This document shows, in pieces, positions 43,142 to 51,371 of a DNA stretch of 64,000 nucleotides. Both the position numbers and the translations under genes were made by a program. Origin of the DNA: JBBROS01 sp965217935 (lineage in GTDB: Bacteria > Pseudomonadota > Alphaproteobacteria > Acetobacterales > Acetobacteraceae); the NCBI GenBank assembly GCA_965217935.1, contig OZ244581.1:806001-870000 (forward strand). The letters are read 5' to 3'. Below the pieces are notes generated by a model. That model was given only the letters and a program-made list of their open reading frames with translations, had not been told where the DNA came from and made no database searches. Each line of letters begins with the position of its first letter. Position 1 is the first letter of the stretch.

Positions 43142-44251
43142 TCAGCCCGGCGGCGAAAACCGCCAGAGCCCATACGGAATCCGCCGCGTCGAGCCATGCT
43201 CATGCCATTGCGCCATGTCCTGGATGTGCGACGAGGTCACGTAGATGCGTCCGTCCGGCCCTTCCGACAGCGTGTCCGGCCATTGCAGCCGCTCATCCTG
43301 AACCACGATGTCCAGCGTGCCGTCCGAACGCCGCAGCTTGACGCTGTTGTCCTCCGGGCTGGTGATCCAGAGCCGCCCCTTCCGGTCCATGAGGATGCCG
43401 TCGGCCACGCACGTCGTCCCGACCGTCTCGACCGCCGCGGCCACCGCGTCCGGCGCCAACGACGCATCGCGCAGCGTCTTCGTCGCCATCCGGTACAGCG
43501 TCTTGCCGACCAGCACCTGCCAGTAGAGGTATTCCCCCTTCGGATCGAGCGCGATCCCGTCGGCCGCGAAGGCGGGCGGGCGCCCGTCCGGCCGACGCAA
43601 CGGCTTGCCCCCGGTCGTCACCTCCACGCTCTTGTCGACCTGAGTGCTCCGGCGCCCGCTCAGCAGCCGCCGCGCCGTCCTCAACGGCAGGTCAACCACG
43701 ATGAGCGCCCCAATAACCCCGCTGTCGGTCAGGTAAGCCGTGCGCCCGTCCGGGCTGATCCGCACGTCGTTCAGGTAGCTCCCCTGCGGCACGACTTGGT
43801 TGTCGAACACGATGGTTTCCGCCGCCTTGTTCGTCTTGAGGTCGATCCGCACCAGCTTCGGCCCGTTCTTCAGGTTGAACGAGTTGCCCGGCGCCGCCGG
43901 GTCCACCACCCAAAGCGACCCGTCCGGCCCGGCCACCACGCTCTGCACGCAGACGAAATGGCTGTCGTTCGCCAGATGGCGCGTGTTGCGCCAGGCGTTC
44001 CACGCCTCGTTCGGGTACGCCCGCACCGACCCGTCATGCATCAGCTCGCCGACCGACACTGCGACGTCCTCCTCCCAGCGGGGAAAGTTGACGAAGATCC
44101 GCCCGTCAGGGGTCACGGTCACGCCAGTCACTTGCCGCTCGAACGTCGCGACCTGTTCGAGTTGCGTGCGTTGGGCCTGGGCGCGGCTGGCAAGCGCCAT
44201 GGCGGCAAGCAACCCGCCCAGCGTGCGGCGGGTCAGGGCAGGGAACGTCAT
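43142..44251 (-). CDS. secreted yellow/major royal jelly-like propeller protein
   Basis: 369 residues. The N-terminus (TRRTLGGLLAAMALASRAQA) is a Tat-like signal with a cleavable AQA end. The mature part carries MRJP/yellow motifs: VTPDGRIFVNFPRW, VVAGPDGSLWVVD, YLNDVRISPDGRTAYLTDSG, GIALDPKGEYLYWQ and GRLWITSPEDNSV. Bacterial members are periplasmic or secreted six-bladed propellers, some related to dopachrome tautomerases or lactonases. ATG 44251 is preferred over the open upstream extension because the signal peptide starts there. Confidence 0.85.
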   Translation of the reverse strand: MTFPALTRRTLGGLLAAMALASRAQAQRTQLEQVATFERQVTGVTVTPDGRIFVNFPRWEEDVAVSVGELMHDGSVRAYPNEAWNAWRNTRHLANDSHFVCVQSVVAGPDGSLWVVDPAAPGNSFNLKNGPKLVRIDLKTNKAAETIVFDNQVVPQGSYLNDVRISPDGRTAYLTDSGVIGALIVVDLPLRTARRLLSGRRSTQVDKSVEVTTGGKPLRRPDGRPPAFAADGIALDPKGEYLYWQVLVGKTLYRMATKTLRDASLAPDAVAAAVETVGTTCVADGILMDRKGRLWITSPEDNSVKLRRSDGTLDIVVQDERLQWPDTLSEGPDGRIYVTSSHIQDMAQWHEHGSTRRIPYGLWRFSPPG

Positions 44252-44482
44252 GGCTGGCGGCACTCCGGAAACGAGAGCGCACAAAGCGTTTGGCCTACGC
44301 CCCGGTTGCTTCGCGCACGCAGCCGTGCGCAACCTGTCGCGGCCCTAAATGGTTTTGGTCAAAACCTTTAGGCGACGAACGAACGGACAAGCGCCGGCCA
44401 CAAGCCTGGGTCACGGCTGGCTTGCGCCGCACGATGCGTCGTTGTCCCGCAACGTGGTTCTTAAGGAGGTCGCGAGGCCCGA

Positions 44483-45043
44483 TCAGGTGGCCGGCGACAA
44501 TGTCCAGGGCACCGCCGCCGAGCCACCCGGCTCGCAGAACAGCGGCGTCCCGTTCGGCGTCCGTATGTTCGGCTCCAGCCCCATCTCCGCCCTCAAGGCC
44601 CGGAACAGCGCCCCGTGCGCCACCACCAGCACCGGGCTTTCATACTCCAGCGCCCGGTTCACCGCCCGTGCCGCCCGCGCGCGCAATTCGGCGAATGTCT
44701 CGGCCCCCTCGGGAGTGGACAGCCCGGCAACCCAGTCGTCGAACCACTGCGCCAGCATCGGCTGCCGCTCCTGGACGCCGAACGACACCTCGCGAAGCTC
44801 CTCTTCGGTCACCACCGGCCGCCCAATGACCTCCGCGGCCGCGAGCGCCGTGTCGTGGGCGCGCGACAGCGGCGAGGACACGATGCTGCGGATGCCCCGG
44901 CTGCGAAGGAGCTTGGCCGCCGCCTCGGCCTGCGACACCCCGACCGGGTTGAGCGGGACATCGACGTTGCCTTGCGCTAGGTTACGCGCGTTCCAGTCCG
45001 TTTCCCCGTGGCGCAGGAACCAGAACGCGCGCCGCGTCAGCAT
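44483..45043 (-). CDS. histidine phosphatase family protein
   Basis: 186 residues. FLRHGETDWN is the phosphohistidine RHG motif. SSPLSRAHDTA, the Glu of EVSFG and LVVAHGALFRAL complete the active site. ATG 45043 overlaps the GST stop by one base (TGATG), so the pair is coupled. Members include phosphoglycerate mutase-like and sugar-phosphate phosphatases; the substrate is not predictable. The 231-base gap beyond its stop (44252-44482) shows no gene. Confidence 0.88.
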   Translation of the reverse strand: MLTRRAFWFLRHGETDWNARNLAQGNVDVPLNPVGVSQAEAAAKLLRSRGIRSIVSSPLSRAHDTALAAAEVIGRPVVTEEELREVSFGVQERQPMLAQWFDDWVAGLSTPEGAETFAELRARAARAVNRALEYESPVLVVAHGALFRALRAEMGLEPNIRTPNGTPLFCEPGGSAAVPWTLSPAT

Positions 45044-45663
45044 CAGGCGGTAAGGCCCTCGGCCTCGATCATCCGCTTGACGGCGGGCCGGGCCAACATG
45101 CGGTCCAGATGGGCGGCGAGCGGCGGCGGCAAGCTCATGCCCACCCGCTTCGCGCCCCAATACTCGACGTAGAACAAAGCGCAGTCGGCCACGCTGAACG
45201 TGCCCCCGATCCACTCCTTGCCGCCGAGCGCCTCGGCCATGATCTTGAAGCCTTTCTCGGCCATCTCCTTGCCCTGCGCCTTGACTTTATCGTGGTCGGA
45301 TTCGCTGGGCGCGAAGGCGCTCGGGCGGAACATGCGGGCGAAGCCTTGCATGTGGATGGTGGCCACACAGTAGTCCATCGCCTCCGCAGCCCGCAGCATC
45401 GCCTCCTTGTCGCGGGGCAGCAGCCCGGCGTCCGGGTTGGTCGCAGCCAGGTCATGCGCGATCACCGGAAATTCGGTCACGATCGAGCCGTCGTCGCGCT
45501 GCAAGGTCGGCACCTTCCCCTTTGGGTTCAGCTCGCTGAACGGCGGCTTGCGGGCCTCTCCCGCGTGCAGGTCGAGGCGCTCGGTCTCATACGGCTTGCC
45601 GATCTCTTCGAGCAGGATGTGAATGCCCATCGAGCAGGCGCCGGGTCCGTAATAGAGTTTCAT
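45043..45663 (-). CDS. glutathione S-transferase family protein
   Basis: 206 residues, two-domain GST. The N-terminal thioredoxin-like part starts KLYYGPGACSMGIHILLEE, with a Cys in the beta-class position, and LNPKGKVPTLQ carries the cis-Pro. The helical domain contains WIGGTFSVADCALF. AAGGAG lies upstream of ATG 45663. It is probably a detoxification or disulfide-type GST. The electrophile is unknown. Confidence 0.9.
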   Translation of the reverse strand: MKLYYGPGACSMGIHILLEEIGKPYETERLDLHAGEARKPPFSELNPKGKVPTLQRDDGSIVTEFPVIAHDLAATNPDAGLLPRDKEAMLRAAEAMDYCVATIHMQGFARMFRPSAFAPSESDHDKVKAQGKEMAEKGFKIMAEALGGKEWIGGTFSVADCALFYVEYWGAKRVGMSLPPPLAAHLDRMLARPAVKRMIEAEGLTA

Positions 45664-45767
45664 GTGCTGTCTCCTTGAGGGGCAGCGTCGGCAATGCTGC
45701 CCGGCTTATCAAACGCTAAGGGTTTGTTCGGCAACGGCGCTCATACCAGCGACCTCCGAGCAAGCCC

Positions 45768-46700
45768 TCAATCGAACAACGAACTGACTGAGCTCTCGTC
45801 GGAGATGCGCTGCATCGCTTCCGCGAGGATGGGGGCGATGGTAAATTGCCGGATGTTGCGCGCCGCGCACGACGCCTCGCTCGCCTGGATGCTGTCGGTC
45901 ATCGTCAGGCTTTGAATGGCCGAGCCCGCGATCCGCTGCACCGCCTCGCCGGACAGCACGCCGTGCGTGACGTAGACGTTGGCCGACCGCGCGCCGCGCT
46001 GCATCAGCGCGACCGCGGCGTTGCACAGCGTGCCGCCGCTGTCCACCAGGTCGTCGACTAGGATGCAGGTCTTGCCGGCTACGTCGCCGATCACGTTCAT
46101 CACCTCGCTCACCCCGGCCCGCTCGCGCCGCTTGTCGATGATGGCAAGGTCCACGTCGAGCCGCGAGGCGAGGACGCGCGCCCGGGCCACGCCGCCCACG
46201 TCCGGGGAGACGATCATCACCTCCTCGCCGGGGAACCGCGCCTGGATGTCGCGGCCGAACAGCGGCGCAGCGTAGAGGTTGTCCACCGGGATGTCGAAGA
46301 ATCCCTGGATTTGCCCGGCGTGCAAATCCATCGTCAGCACCCGGTTGGCGCCCGCTTCGGTGATGAGGTTGGCCACCAGCTTGGCGCTGATCGGCGTCCG
46401 CGACCCGGCCTTCCGGTCCTGCCGCGCGTAGCCGAAATAGGGGATGACCGCCGTGACCCGCCGCGCCGACGCCCGCCGCAGCGCGTCGAGCGTGATCAGC
46501 AGCTCCATCAGGTTGTCGTTGGCCGGATAGGACGTGCTTTGCAGCACGAACACGTCCTCCCCGCGCACGTTCTCGTGGATCTCGACGAAAATTTCCAGGT
46601 CGGCGAAGCGCCGGATGCTGGCCTTGGCCAGCGGCAGGTGCAGCGCCTCGGCGACGGATTCCGCCAACGGGCGATTGCTGTTGCAGGCGACAATCTTCAT
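45768..46700 (-). CDS. prs: ribose-phosphate pyrophosphokinase
   Basis: 310 residues, the standard size. LTMDLHAGQIQGFFDIPVDN (regulatory flexible region), SPDVGGVARAR and DDLVDSGGTLCNA (the PRPP loop) are all intact, together with GYARQDRKAGSRTPISAK. It makes PRPP from ribose-5-phosphate and ATP for nucleotide, His and Trp synthesis. The ATG at 46700 (MKIVACNSNRPLA) is the family start; the longer frame to 46814 lacks homology. It stands alone, with short gaps on both sides. Confidence 0.97.
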   Translation of the reverse strand: MKIVACNSNRPLAESVAEALHLPLAKASIRRFADLEIFVEIHENVRGEDVFVLQSTSYPANDNLMELLITLDALRRASARRVTAVIPYFGYARQDRKAGSRTPISAKLVANLITEAGANRVLTMDLHAGQIQGFFDIPVDNLYAAPLFGRDIQARFPGEEVMIVSPDVGGVARARVLASRLDVDLAIIDKRRERAGVSEVMNVIGDVAGKTCILVDDLVDSGGTLCNAAVALMQRGARSANVYVTHGVLSGEAVQRIAGSAIQSLTMTDSIQASEASCAARNIRQFTIAPILAEAMQRISDESSVSSLFD

Positions 46701-46761
46701 GAGCAGGCGTGCTCCCCGGGCGGCGCGCCAGCTTCTTAGATTGTATTGCGAAAAAATGAAA

Positions 46762-47640
46762 CTACCGTTCCGCCGCCGCCTGCTTGCGTTTGCCGCTCGC
46801 GTTGAGCACGACATCCCGCACCCCGCCCGCCGCCTCCGACGCCACCACCACCGCGACGTCGCCCCAGTAGCCGCTGACCGTGGCCGGCGGCACCTCGTTG
46901 ATCTGGGCGATGCGCCCGACCTCGTCCGTGGCGTTGGCGACGACCCATTGGATCTCGACCCGCATCGTGCCGTTGGCGCCGGGCGCGGTCTCGACCGTGC
47001 CGCCGAGCTTGTAGTCGGCGTCCTTGGCCGTGTCCTGCACCACCAGGCCCTGAGTTTCGAGCTTGCGCCGCATCTGCGCGGCGAGGCTCGCGTCCCCGTC
47101 GCCCGGCGCGCCGGTAACGCCGGTGAAGTAGATGCGGGCCGGGCGGTTGAGCAGGCTCTTGGGGTCGCTCTGCTGCCGCGCGGCCTCGATGCGGGTCAAC
47201 AGGGCGGCGATGCCGGGCGCTGCCTCCGCGGCGGCGGCCCGCAGCGTGGCCGGGGTCGCCCTGGCCCATTCGGCGGCGGCGACCGGGGCGCCCTCGGCCG
47301 CGCCCTGCGGCTGCCCGGCCGGGTTGCGGATGGTGTAGGAGGGGATGACGTTGCCGCCCCGCAGGTCGGCGGCGAGCACGAGGGTCCATTCGTTGCTCCG
47401 GGGCCGGGGACCGGCGATCGCCGGCACCTCCTGCTCCACCAGCGCCGCCGCCGTGACCTGCGCCCATGCCCGGGCCGCGGCGTTGGAGAGCAGCGCGCGT
47501 GCCGGCGGCGGGACCTCCAGCCGCGAGGCGGGCGGCTGGGCCAGCCGGGTGGCGCTGGCGCCCGGGTTGCCGAAGAACGGCTGCGGCAGGTTGCCGCAGG
47601 CGGCGAGCAGGAGCGGGAGCAGGAGAACGAGGCGGATCAT
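46762..47640 (-). CDS. predicted lipoprotein of unknown function
   Basis: 292 residues. MIRLVLLLPLLLAACGN is a lipoprotein signal with LAAC lipobox (Cys15). The N-terminal half is Ala/Pro-rich. A later segment, RIYFTGVTGAPGDGDASLAA, then LETQGLVVQDTAKDADYKLG and RVEIQWVVANATDEVGRI, resembles a small alpha/beta lipoprotein fold, but I do not recognise a named family. Its ATG overlaps the pgeF stop (ATGA), so it is translated with pgeF. Envelope location is inferred from the lipobox. Confidence 0.78.
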   Translation of the reverse strand: MIRLVLLLPLLLAACGNLPQPFFGNPGASATRLAQPPASRLEVPPPARALLSNAAARAWAQVTAAALVEQEVPAIAGPRPRSNEWTLVLAADLRGGNVIPSYTIRNPAGQPQGAAEGAPVAAAEWARATPATLRAAAAEAAPGIAALLTRIEAARQQSDPKSLLNRPARIYFTGVTGAPGDGDASLAAQMRRKLETQGLVVQDTAKDADYKLGGTVETAPGANGTMRVEIQWVVANATDEVGRIAQINEVPPATVSGYWGDVAVVVASEAAGGVRDVVLNASGKRKQAAAER

Positions 47641-48365
47641 AGCACGATGGCGCTGACCTGATGCCCGATAGGGCCGGCGTGGGCCAAGGTGCGGCGGCGG
47701 TGGCTAAAGAAGCGGGCCTCGTCGGCGAACGTGTCGGCTTGCATCTGGTCAATTTGGCTGATGTCGGCGAGGCGGGCGGCGCAGTAGCCGGGCAGGTCGA
47801 ACTGCCAATGGCCGGGGCGGCCTTCGGCGAAGAACCGGGCATGGGCCGGGTCGTGGGCGAGCACGGCGTTTCGCAGGTCGGGGCCGACCTCGTAGGAGGG
47901 TTGCTGGATGCAGGGGCCGATGCTGGCCACGATGCTGCTGGCGCCGAGGGCCTGCATGGCGGCGACCGTGGCCTCCAGCACCCCGGCCAGCGCGCCGCGC
48001 CAGCCGGCGTGGACGGCGCCGATGACGCCGGCGGCGGGATCGTGCAGGAGCACGGGGGCGCAGTCGGCGGTGACGATGCCGAGCGCGAGGCCGGGGCGGT
48101 TGGTCACCATGGCGTCGGCGCGGGGGCGGTCAGGCCAGGGGGCGGCGACGGTGACGACCTCGGGACCGTGGATTTGATTGAGGCCAAGGAGGGTCTCGGC
48201 GCCGAGGAAGCGGGCGACGCGGGCGCGGTTCTCGGCCACGTGGGCCGGGTCGTCGGGGCTGGAAAGGCTGCAATTGAGGCTGGCGAAGGGGCCTGCGCTG
48301 ACGCCGCCCTCGCGGGTGAAGAAGCCGTGCCGGGCTTGCAGGGCGGGGCTGGCGAGGGGGGTCAT
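47637..48365 (-). CDS. pgeF: peptidoglycan editing factor PgeF (YfiH/laccase-domain)
   Basis: 242 residues. The zinc-binding set of the family is clear: His in LNQIHGPEV, Cys in TADCAPVLL and His in AVHAGWRGALAG. GFFTREGGVS near the N-terminus is typical. It removes wrongly incorporated residues from cytoplasmic UDP-MurNAc peptides; older annotation calls it polyphenol oxidase. ATG 48365 overlaps the upstream methyltransferase stop (ATGA). The larger open frame upstream is a shadow. Confidence 0.93.
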   Translation of the reverse strand: MTPLASPALQARHGFFTREGGVSAGPFASLNCSLSSPDDPAHVAENRARVARFLGAETLLGLNQIHGPEVVTVAAPWPDRPRADAMVTNRPGLALGIVTADCAPVLLHDPAAGVIGAVHAGWRGALAGVLEATVAAMQALGASSIVASIGPCIQQPSYEVGPDLRNAVLAHDPAHARFFAEGRPGHWQFDLPGYCAARLADISQIDQMQADTFADEARFFSHRRRTLAHAGPIGHQVSAIVL

Positions 48366-49342
48366 GGCTCGAAGCCCGGCGGGGTGGGGGCGCCGGGCGG
48401 GGTGAGGGCCAGGGCCTTGAACAGGCCGCCCATGCGGTCGGGCTCGGCCAGGCGCTGGGCGGATTGGATCAGGGCGACGGCGCGGGCGGGCGGCTGGCCG
48501 CGGGCGAGGATGCCGGTGCGCTGGAACAGGCCCAGGCTGGCGAGGAAGGGGCCTTGCGGGACGGGGCCGTGGACCTGAACGCCGGCGGCCCGGGCCGTGG
48601 CGGCAAGGGTTGCAAAGTCCACGTGGGCGGTGAGATCGGCCTGGCCGGGGTTGGCCAGAGGGTCGGCGGGGCGACCGGACCGGAGCGCCTGGAGGCTGTC
48701 GCCGGGGGCGGTCCGGGAGGGGCCGTAGTCGAGGAACAGGGCACCGCCCGAATGCTGGCGGAGGCGGCCGGCGAGGGCTTTCATGAGGGCCTGGGCGGGT
48801 TCGTTGACTTCGACGACCTGGCCGTCGGGGGCGTCGCGCGGGAGAGGCTCGGCGGGGCATTCGACGTAGCCGCCGGCTTCGACATATCGCTCGGTCCAGG
48901 CCGGGCTGCGGCGGACGAATTGGCGGATGGGCAGGGCGTCCAGGAACTCGTTGGCGAGGAGGATGGTGGGGCCTGGGGGGAGGGTGTCGATCGTTTCGTG
49001 CCAGGCGGCTCGCGGGAGGCGGGCGGCTTGCTGTGCCCTGAGGCGGGGGGAGGTCTCGACCACGTGGAGCTGGAGGGCGTCGGCGAAGCGGGGGGCGGTT
49101 TTGGCGATGGCGTTGAGGGCGTCGGCCATGAGGGTGCCGCGGCCGGGGCCGAGTTCGGCCAGGAGGACGGGGGCGGGCTCGGATTGCTGCTGCCAGACGA
49201 CGGCGGACCAGAGGCCCAGCAGCTCGCCGAAGACCTGGGTGATCTCGGGGGCGGTGGTGAAGTCCCGGAACGGGTCGTGATCGGCGTAATAGGCGGCGTT
49301 GCTCCTGGCCATGAAGCGGTCAAGACGTTCCACGTGAAACAC
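48362..49342 (-). CDS. MidA/NDUFAF7-like SAM-dependent methyltransferase
   Basis: 326 residues. ERLDRFMARSNAAYYADHDPF, FTTAPEITQVFGELLG, LAELGPGRGTLMADAL, NEFLDALPIRQF and VVEVNEP are diagnostic of this class. The eukaryotic homologue methylates an arginine of a complex I subunit, and bacterial members probably act on a similar protein. The GTG at 49342 is used; it lies 23 bases inside lgt. An lgt-midA-pgeF order is common in alphaproteobacteria. Confidence 0.92.
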   Translation of the reverse strand: MFHVERLDRFMARSNAAYYADHDPFRDFTTAPEITQVFGELLGLWSAVVWQQQSEPAPVLLAELGPGRGTLMADALNAIAKTAPRFADALQLHVVETSPRLRAQQAARLPRAAWHETIDTLPPGPTILLANEFLDALPIRQFVRRSPAWTERYVEAGGYVECPAEPLPRDAPDGQVVEVNEPAQALMKALAGRLRQHSGGALFLDYGPSRTAPGDSLQALRSGRPADPLANPGQADLTAHVDFATLAATARAAGVQVHGPVPQGPFLASLGLFQRTGILARGQPPARAVALIQSAQRLAEPDRMGGLFKALALTPPGAPTPPGFEP

Positions 49343-50165
49343 CGTGAGTGGCCTTGGGGGGCGAGAGGGGGTGGGGGCGGGCGAGAGTGATCACGGCGAG
49401 GCCCACGAGGATCATGGGGATGGAGAGGAGCTGGCCCATGGTCAGGCCCTCGTAGAGGAAGCCCAGGAAGGCGTCGGGCTGGCGGAAATGCTCGGCGATG
49501 ATGCGGGCGACGCCGTAGCCGACCAGGAACGTGCCGGCGAGGACGCCGAAGCGGGCGCGGATGGCGGGGCGGCTGCAGAGGACCGCCATGACGGAGAGGA
49601 GGAGGACGCCTTCAAGCAGGGCCTCGTAGAGCTGGCTGGGATGGCGGGGGAAGGGGCCGGCTTCGGGGAAGACCATCGCCCAGGGCAGGCTGGGCGGGGC
49701 TTCGCGGCCCCAGAGCTCGCCGTTGATGAAGTTGGCGACCCGGCCGAGGCCGAGGCCCAGGGGGACGACGACGCACACGCGGTCGGAGAAACCGAACAGG
49801 GGGAGGCCGTTTTTCCAGGTGAAGAGGCAGAGGGCGATGATGACGCCGAGCGCGCCGCCGTGGAAGCTCATGCCGCCTTGCCAGACTTCGAGGGCGGCGA
49901 GCGGATGGGCCAGGTAGTAGCCGGGCTGGTAGAACAGGACGTAGCCGAGGCGCCCGCCGAGGACGACGCCGAGGGTGGCCCAGGTCAGGAAGTCGTCGAC
50001 CTGCTCCTGGGTGGCGACGACGGGGCGGAGGCGGACCAGGCGGCGGACGATCTGCCAGCCGATGACGAGGCTGGTGATATAAGCAAGCGCGTACCAGCGG
50101 ATGGCGAAAGGCCCGAGTTGGATGGCGACCGGATCGAAACCGGGAAAGAGCAGGACCGGGATCAT
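49320..50165 (-). CDS. lgt: prolipoprotein diacylglyceryl transferase
   Basis: 281 residues, seven predicted membrane helices. The catalytic region has GGMSFHGGALG (essential His) and the Lgt signature GRVANFINGELWGR with its Arg and Asn. RHPSQLYEALLEG follows. It attaches diacylglyceryl to the lipobox Cys of prolipoproteins, such as the lipoprotein three genes downstream. ATG 50165 overlaps the hldD stop by four bases. Confidence 0.96.
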   Translation of the reverse strand: MIPVLLFPGFDPVAIQLGPFAIRWYALAYITSLVIGWQIVRRLVRLRPVVATQEQVDDFLTWATLGVVLGGRLGYVLFYQPGYYLAHPLAALEVWQGGMSFHGGALGVIIALCLFTWKNGLPLFGFSDRVCVVVPLGLGLGRVANFINGELWGREAPPSLPWAMVFPEAGPFPRHPSQLYEALLEGVLLLSVMAVLCSRPAIRARFGVLAGTFLVGYGVARIIAEHFRQPDAFLGFLYEGLTMGQLLSIPMILVGLAVITLARPHPLSPPKATHGVSRGTS

Positions 50166-51136
50166 ACGTAGAGGGTTCCGGAGGCAAGATGGTTTTGCAC
50201 GTAATGTCGGATGCCGTCTTCCAGCGGGGTGAACTGGCCGGGGTAGCCGGCGTCGCGGAGGCGGTCCATCCGGGCCTGGGTGAAGGATTGGTATTGGCCT
50301 TGAAGCGCCTCGGGCATGGGGATGTAGTCGATGTCCCGCGGGCGGTTCATGGCGTCGCAGACGGCGTAAGCGAGGTCCTGGTAGGTCCTTGCCTGGCCGG
50401 TGCCCAGGTTGAACAGGCCGGAGACGCCGGGGGTCTCCAGCAGCCATCGGATGACGGCGGCGACGTCGCCCACGTGGATGAAGTCCCGCGCTTGGGCGCC
50501 GTCCTGGATGGACGGGTTGTCGGAGCGGAACAGGCGGGGGGGGCGGCCTTGGGCGAGGTCGTCGTATTTGACTTTGACGACGGAGATCATGGCGCCTTTG
50601 TGATATTCGTTGGGGCCGTAGACGTTGAAGAACTTGAGGCCGACCCATTGCGGGGGCGCGGGTTCCCCGGCGGCGAGGGCGGCTTGGACACGCAGGTCGA
50701 AGGCGTGCTTGGTCCAGCCGTAGAGGTTGAGCGGGCGAAGGGCGTGCAGGCGGGCCGGGTCGTCGTCGAAGCCTTGGGCGCCGTCGCCGTAGGTGGCCGC
50801 CGAACTGGCGTAGATGAAGGGGGTTTGGTTGCTCGCGCACCATTGCCACAGGCGCCAGGACAGCTCGACATTCGTTGACCAGGCGAGGTCCGCATCCGTG
50901 GCGGTGGTGTCGCTGACGGCGCCCAGGTGGATGACGGCGCGCAGGCTTGGATTGCTGGCGAGATAGGCGTCGAGGGTCTCAGGGGGGATCAGCTGGCTTG
51001 GGGGGTGGGCGGCCAGGTTGCGCCACTTGCCGTTGGCGCCGAGCCAGTCGGAGATGGCGACGTGTTGGCCTTGGGCTTGGAGGGCGGCGTTGAGGTTGCT
51101 GCCGATGAAGCCGGCGCCGCCGGTGAGCAGGATCAT
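50162..51136 (-). CDS. hldD: ADP-L-glycero-D-manno-heptose 6-epimerase
   Basis: 324 residues, extended SDR. The NADP-binding loop LLTGGAGFIGSN is at the N-terminus. The active site has Ser in YASSAATYGDG and the Tyr-Lys pair in YGWTKHAFD. The HldD-specific segments GLKFFNVYGPNEYHKGAM and SVVKVKYDDL are present. It makes the heptose precursor of the lipopolysaccharide inner core. It is the first gene of the hldD-lgt-midA-pgeF-lipoprotein string, with its promoter in the divergent gap before the efflux genes. Confidence 0.95.
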   Translation of the reverse strand: MILLTGGAGFIGSNLNAALQAQGQHVAISDWLGANGKWRNLAAHPPSQLIPPETLDAYLASNPSLRAVIHLGAVSDTTATDADLAWSTNVELSWRLWQWCASNQTPFIYASSAATYGDGAQGFDDDPARLHALRPLNLYGWTKHAFDLRVQAALAAGEPAPPQWVGLKFFNVYGPNEYHKGAMISVVKVKYDDLAQGRPPRLFRSDNPSIQDGAQARDFIHVGDVAAVIRWLLETPGVSGLFNLGTGQARTYQDLAYAVCDAMNRPRDIDYIPMPEALQGQYQSFTQARMDRLRDAGYPGQFTPLEDGIRHYVQNHLASGTLYV

Positions 51137-51314
51137 GGGGGGGTTATAGGGCGGGCGGGCGCCGGGGGCTACGGGGGCGGGGTTGATCGCTGGGCGATCG
51201 GGCGAAGGGCTTGCAACCTGCGTTTGCTTGGCGGCACGGGAGCGGGTCGCCGTCCTGTGACGCGCTGCTCGCGGCCAGACAAGCGCGTCCCGATCCGCCC
51301 GCCCAGAAAGCCTC

Positions 51315-51354
51315 CTTGACAGCCGCTCTCGCCGGTAGCAAATGAACGTTCATT
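51315..51354 (+). promoter_or_regulatory. promoter with palindromic TetR-type operator
   Basis: TTGACA (51315-51320) is a perfect -35 box. The -10 region falls near 51338-51343 and overlaps a perfect 14-bp palindrome, AATGAACGTTCATT (51341-51354). Palindromes of this form are typical TetR-family operators in front of RND pump operons. It lies 17 bases before the chosen start of the TetR-adaptor gene, so binding there would block transcription and give autoregulation. Confidence 0.75.
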
Positions 51355-51371
51355 CGCAGCCCGGCAGAACA

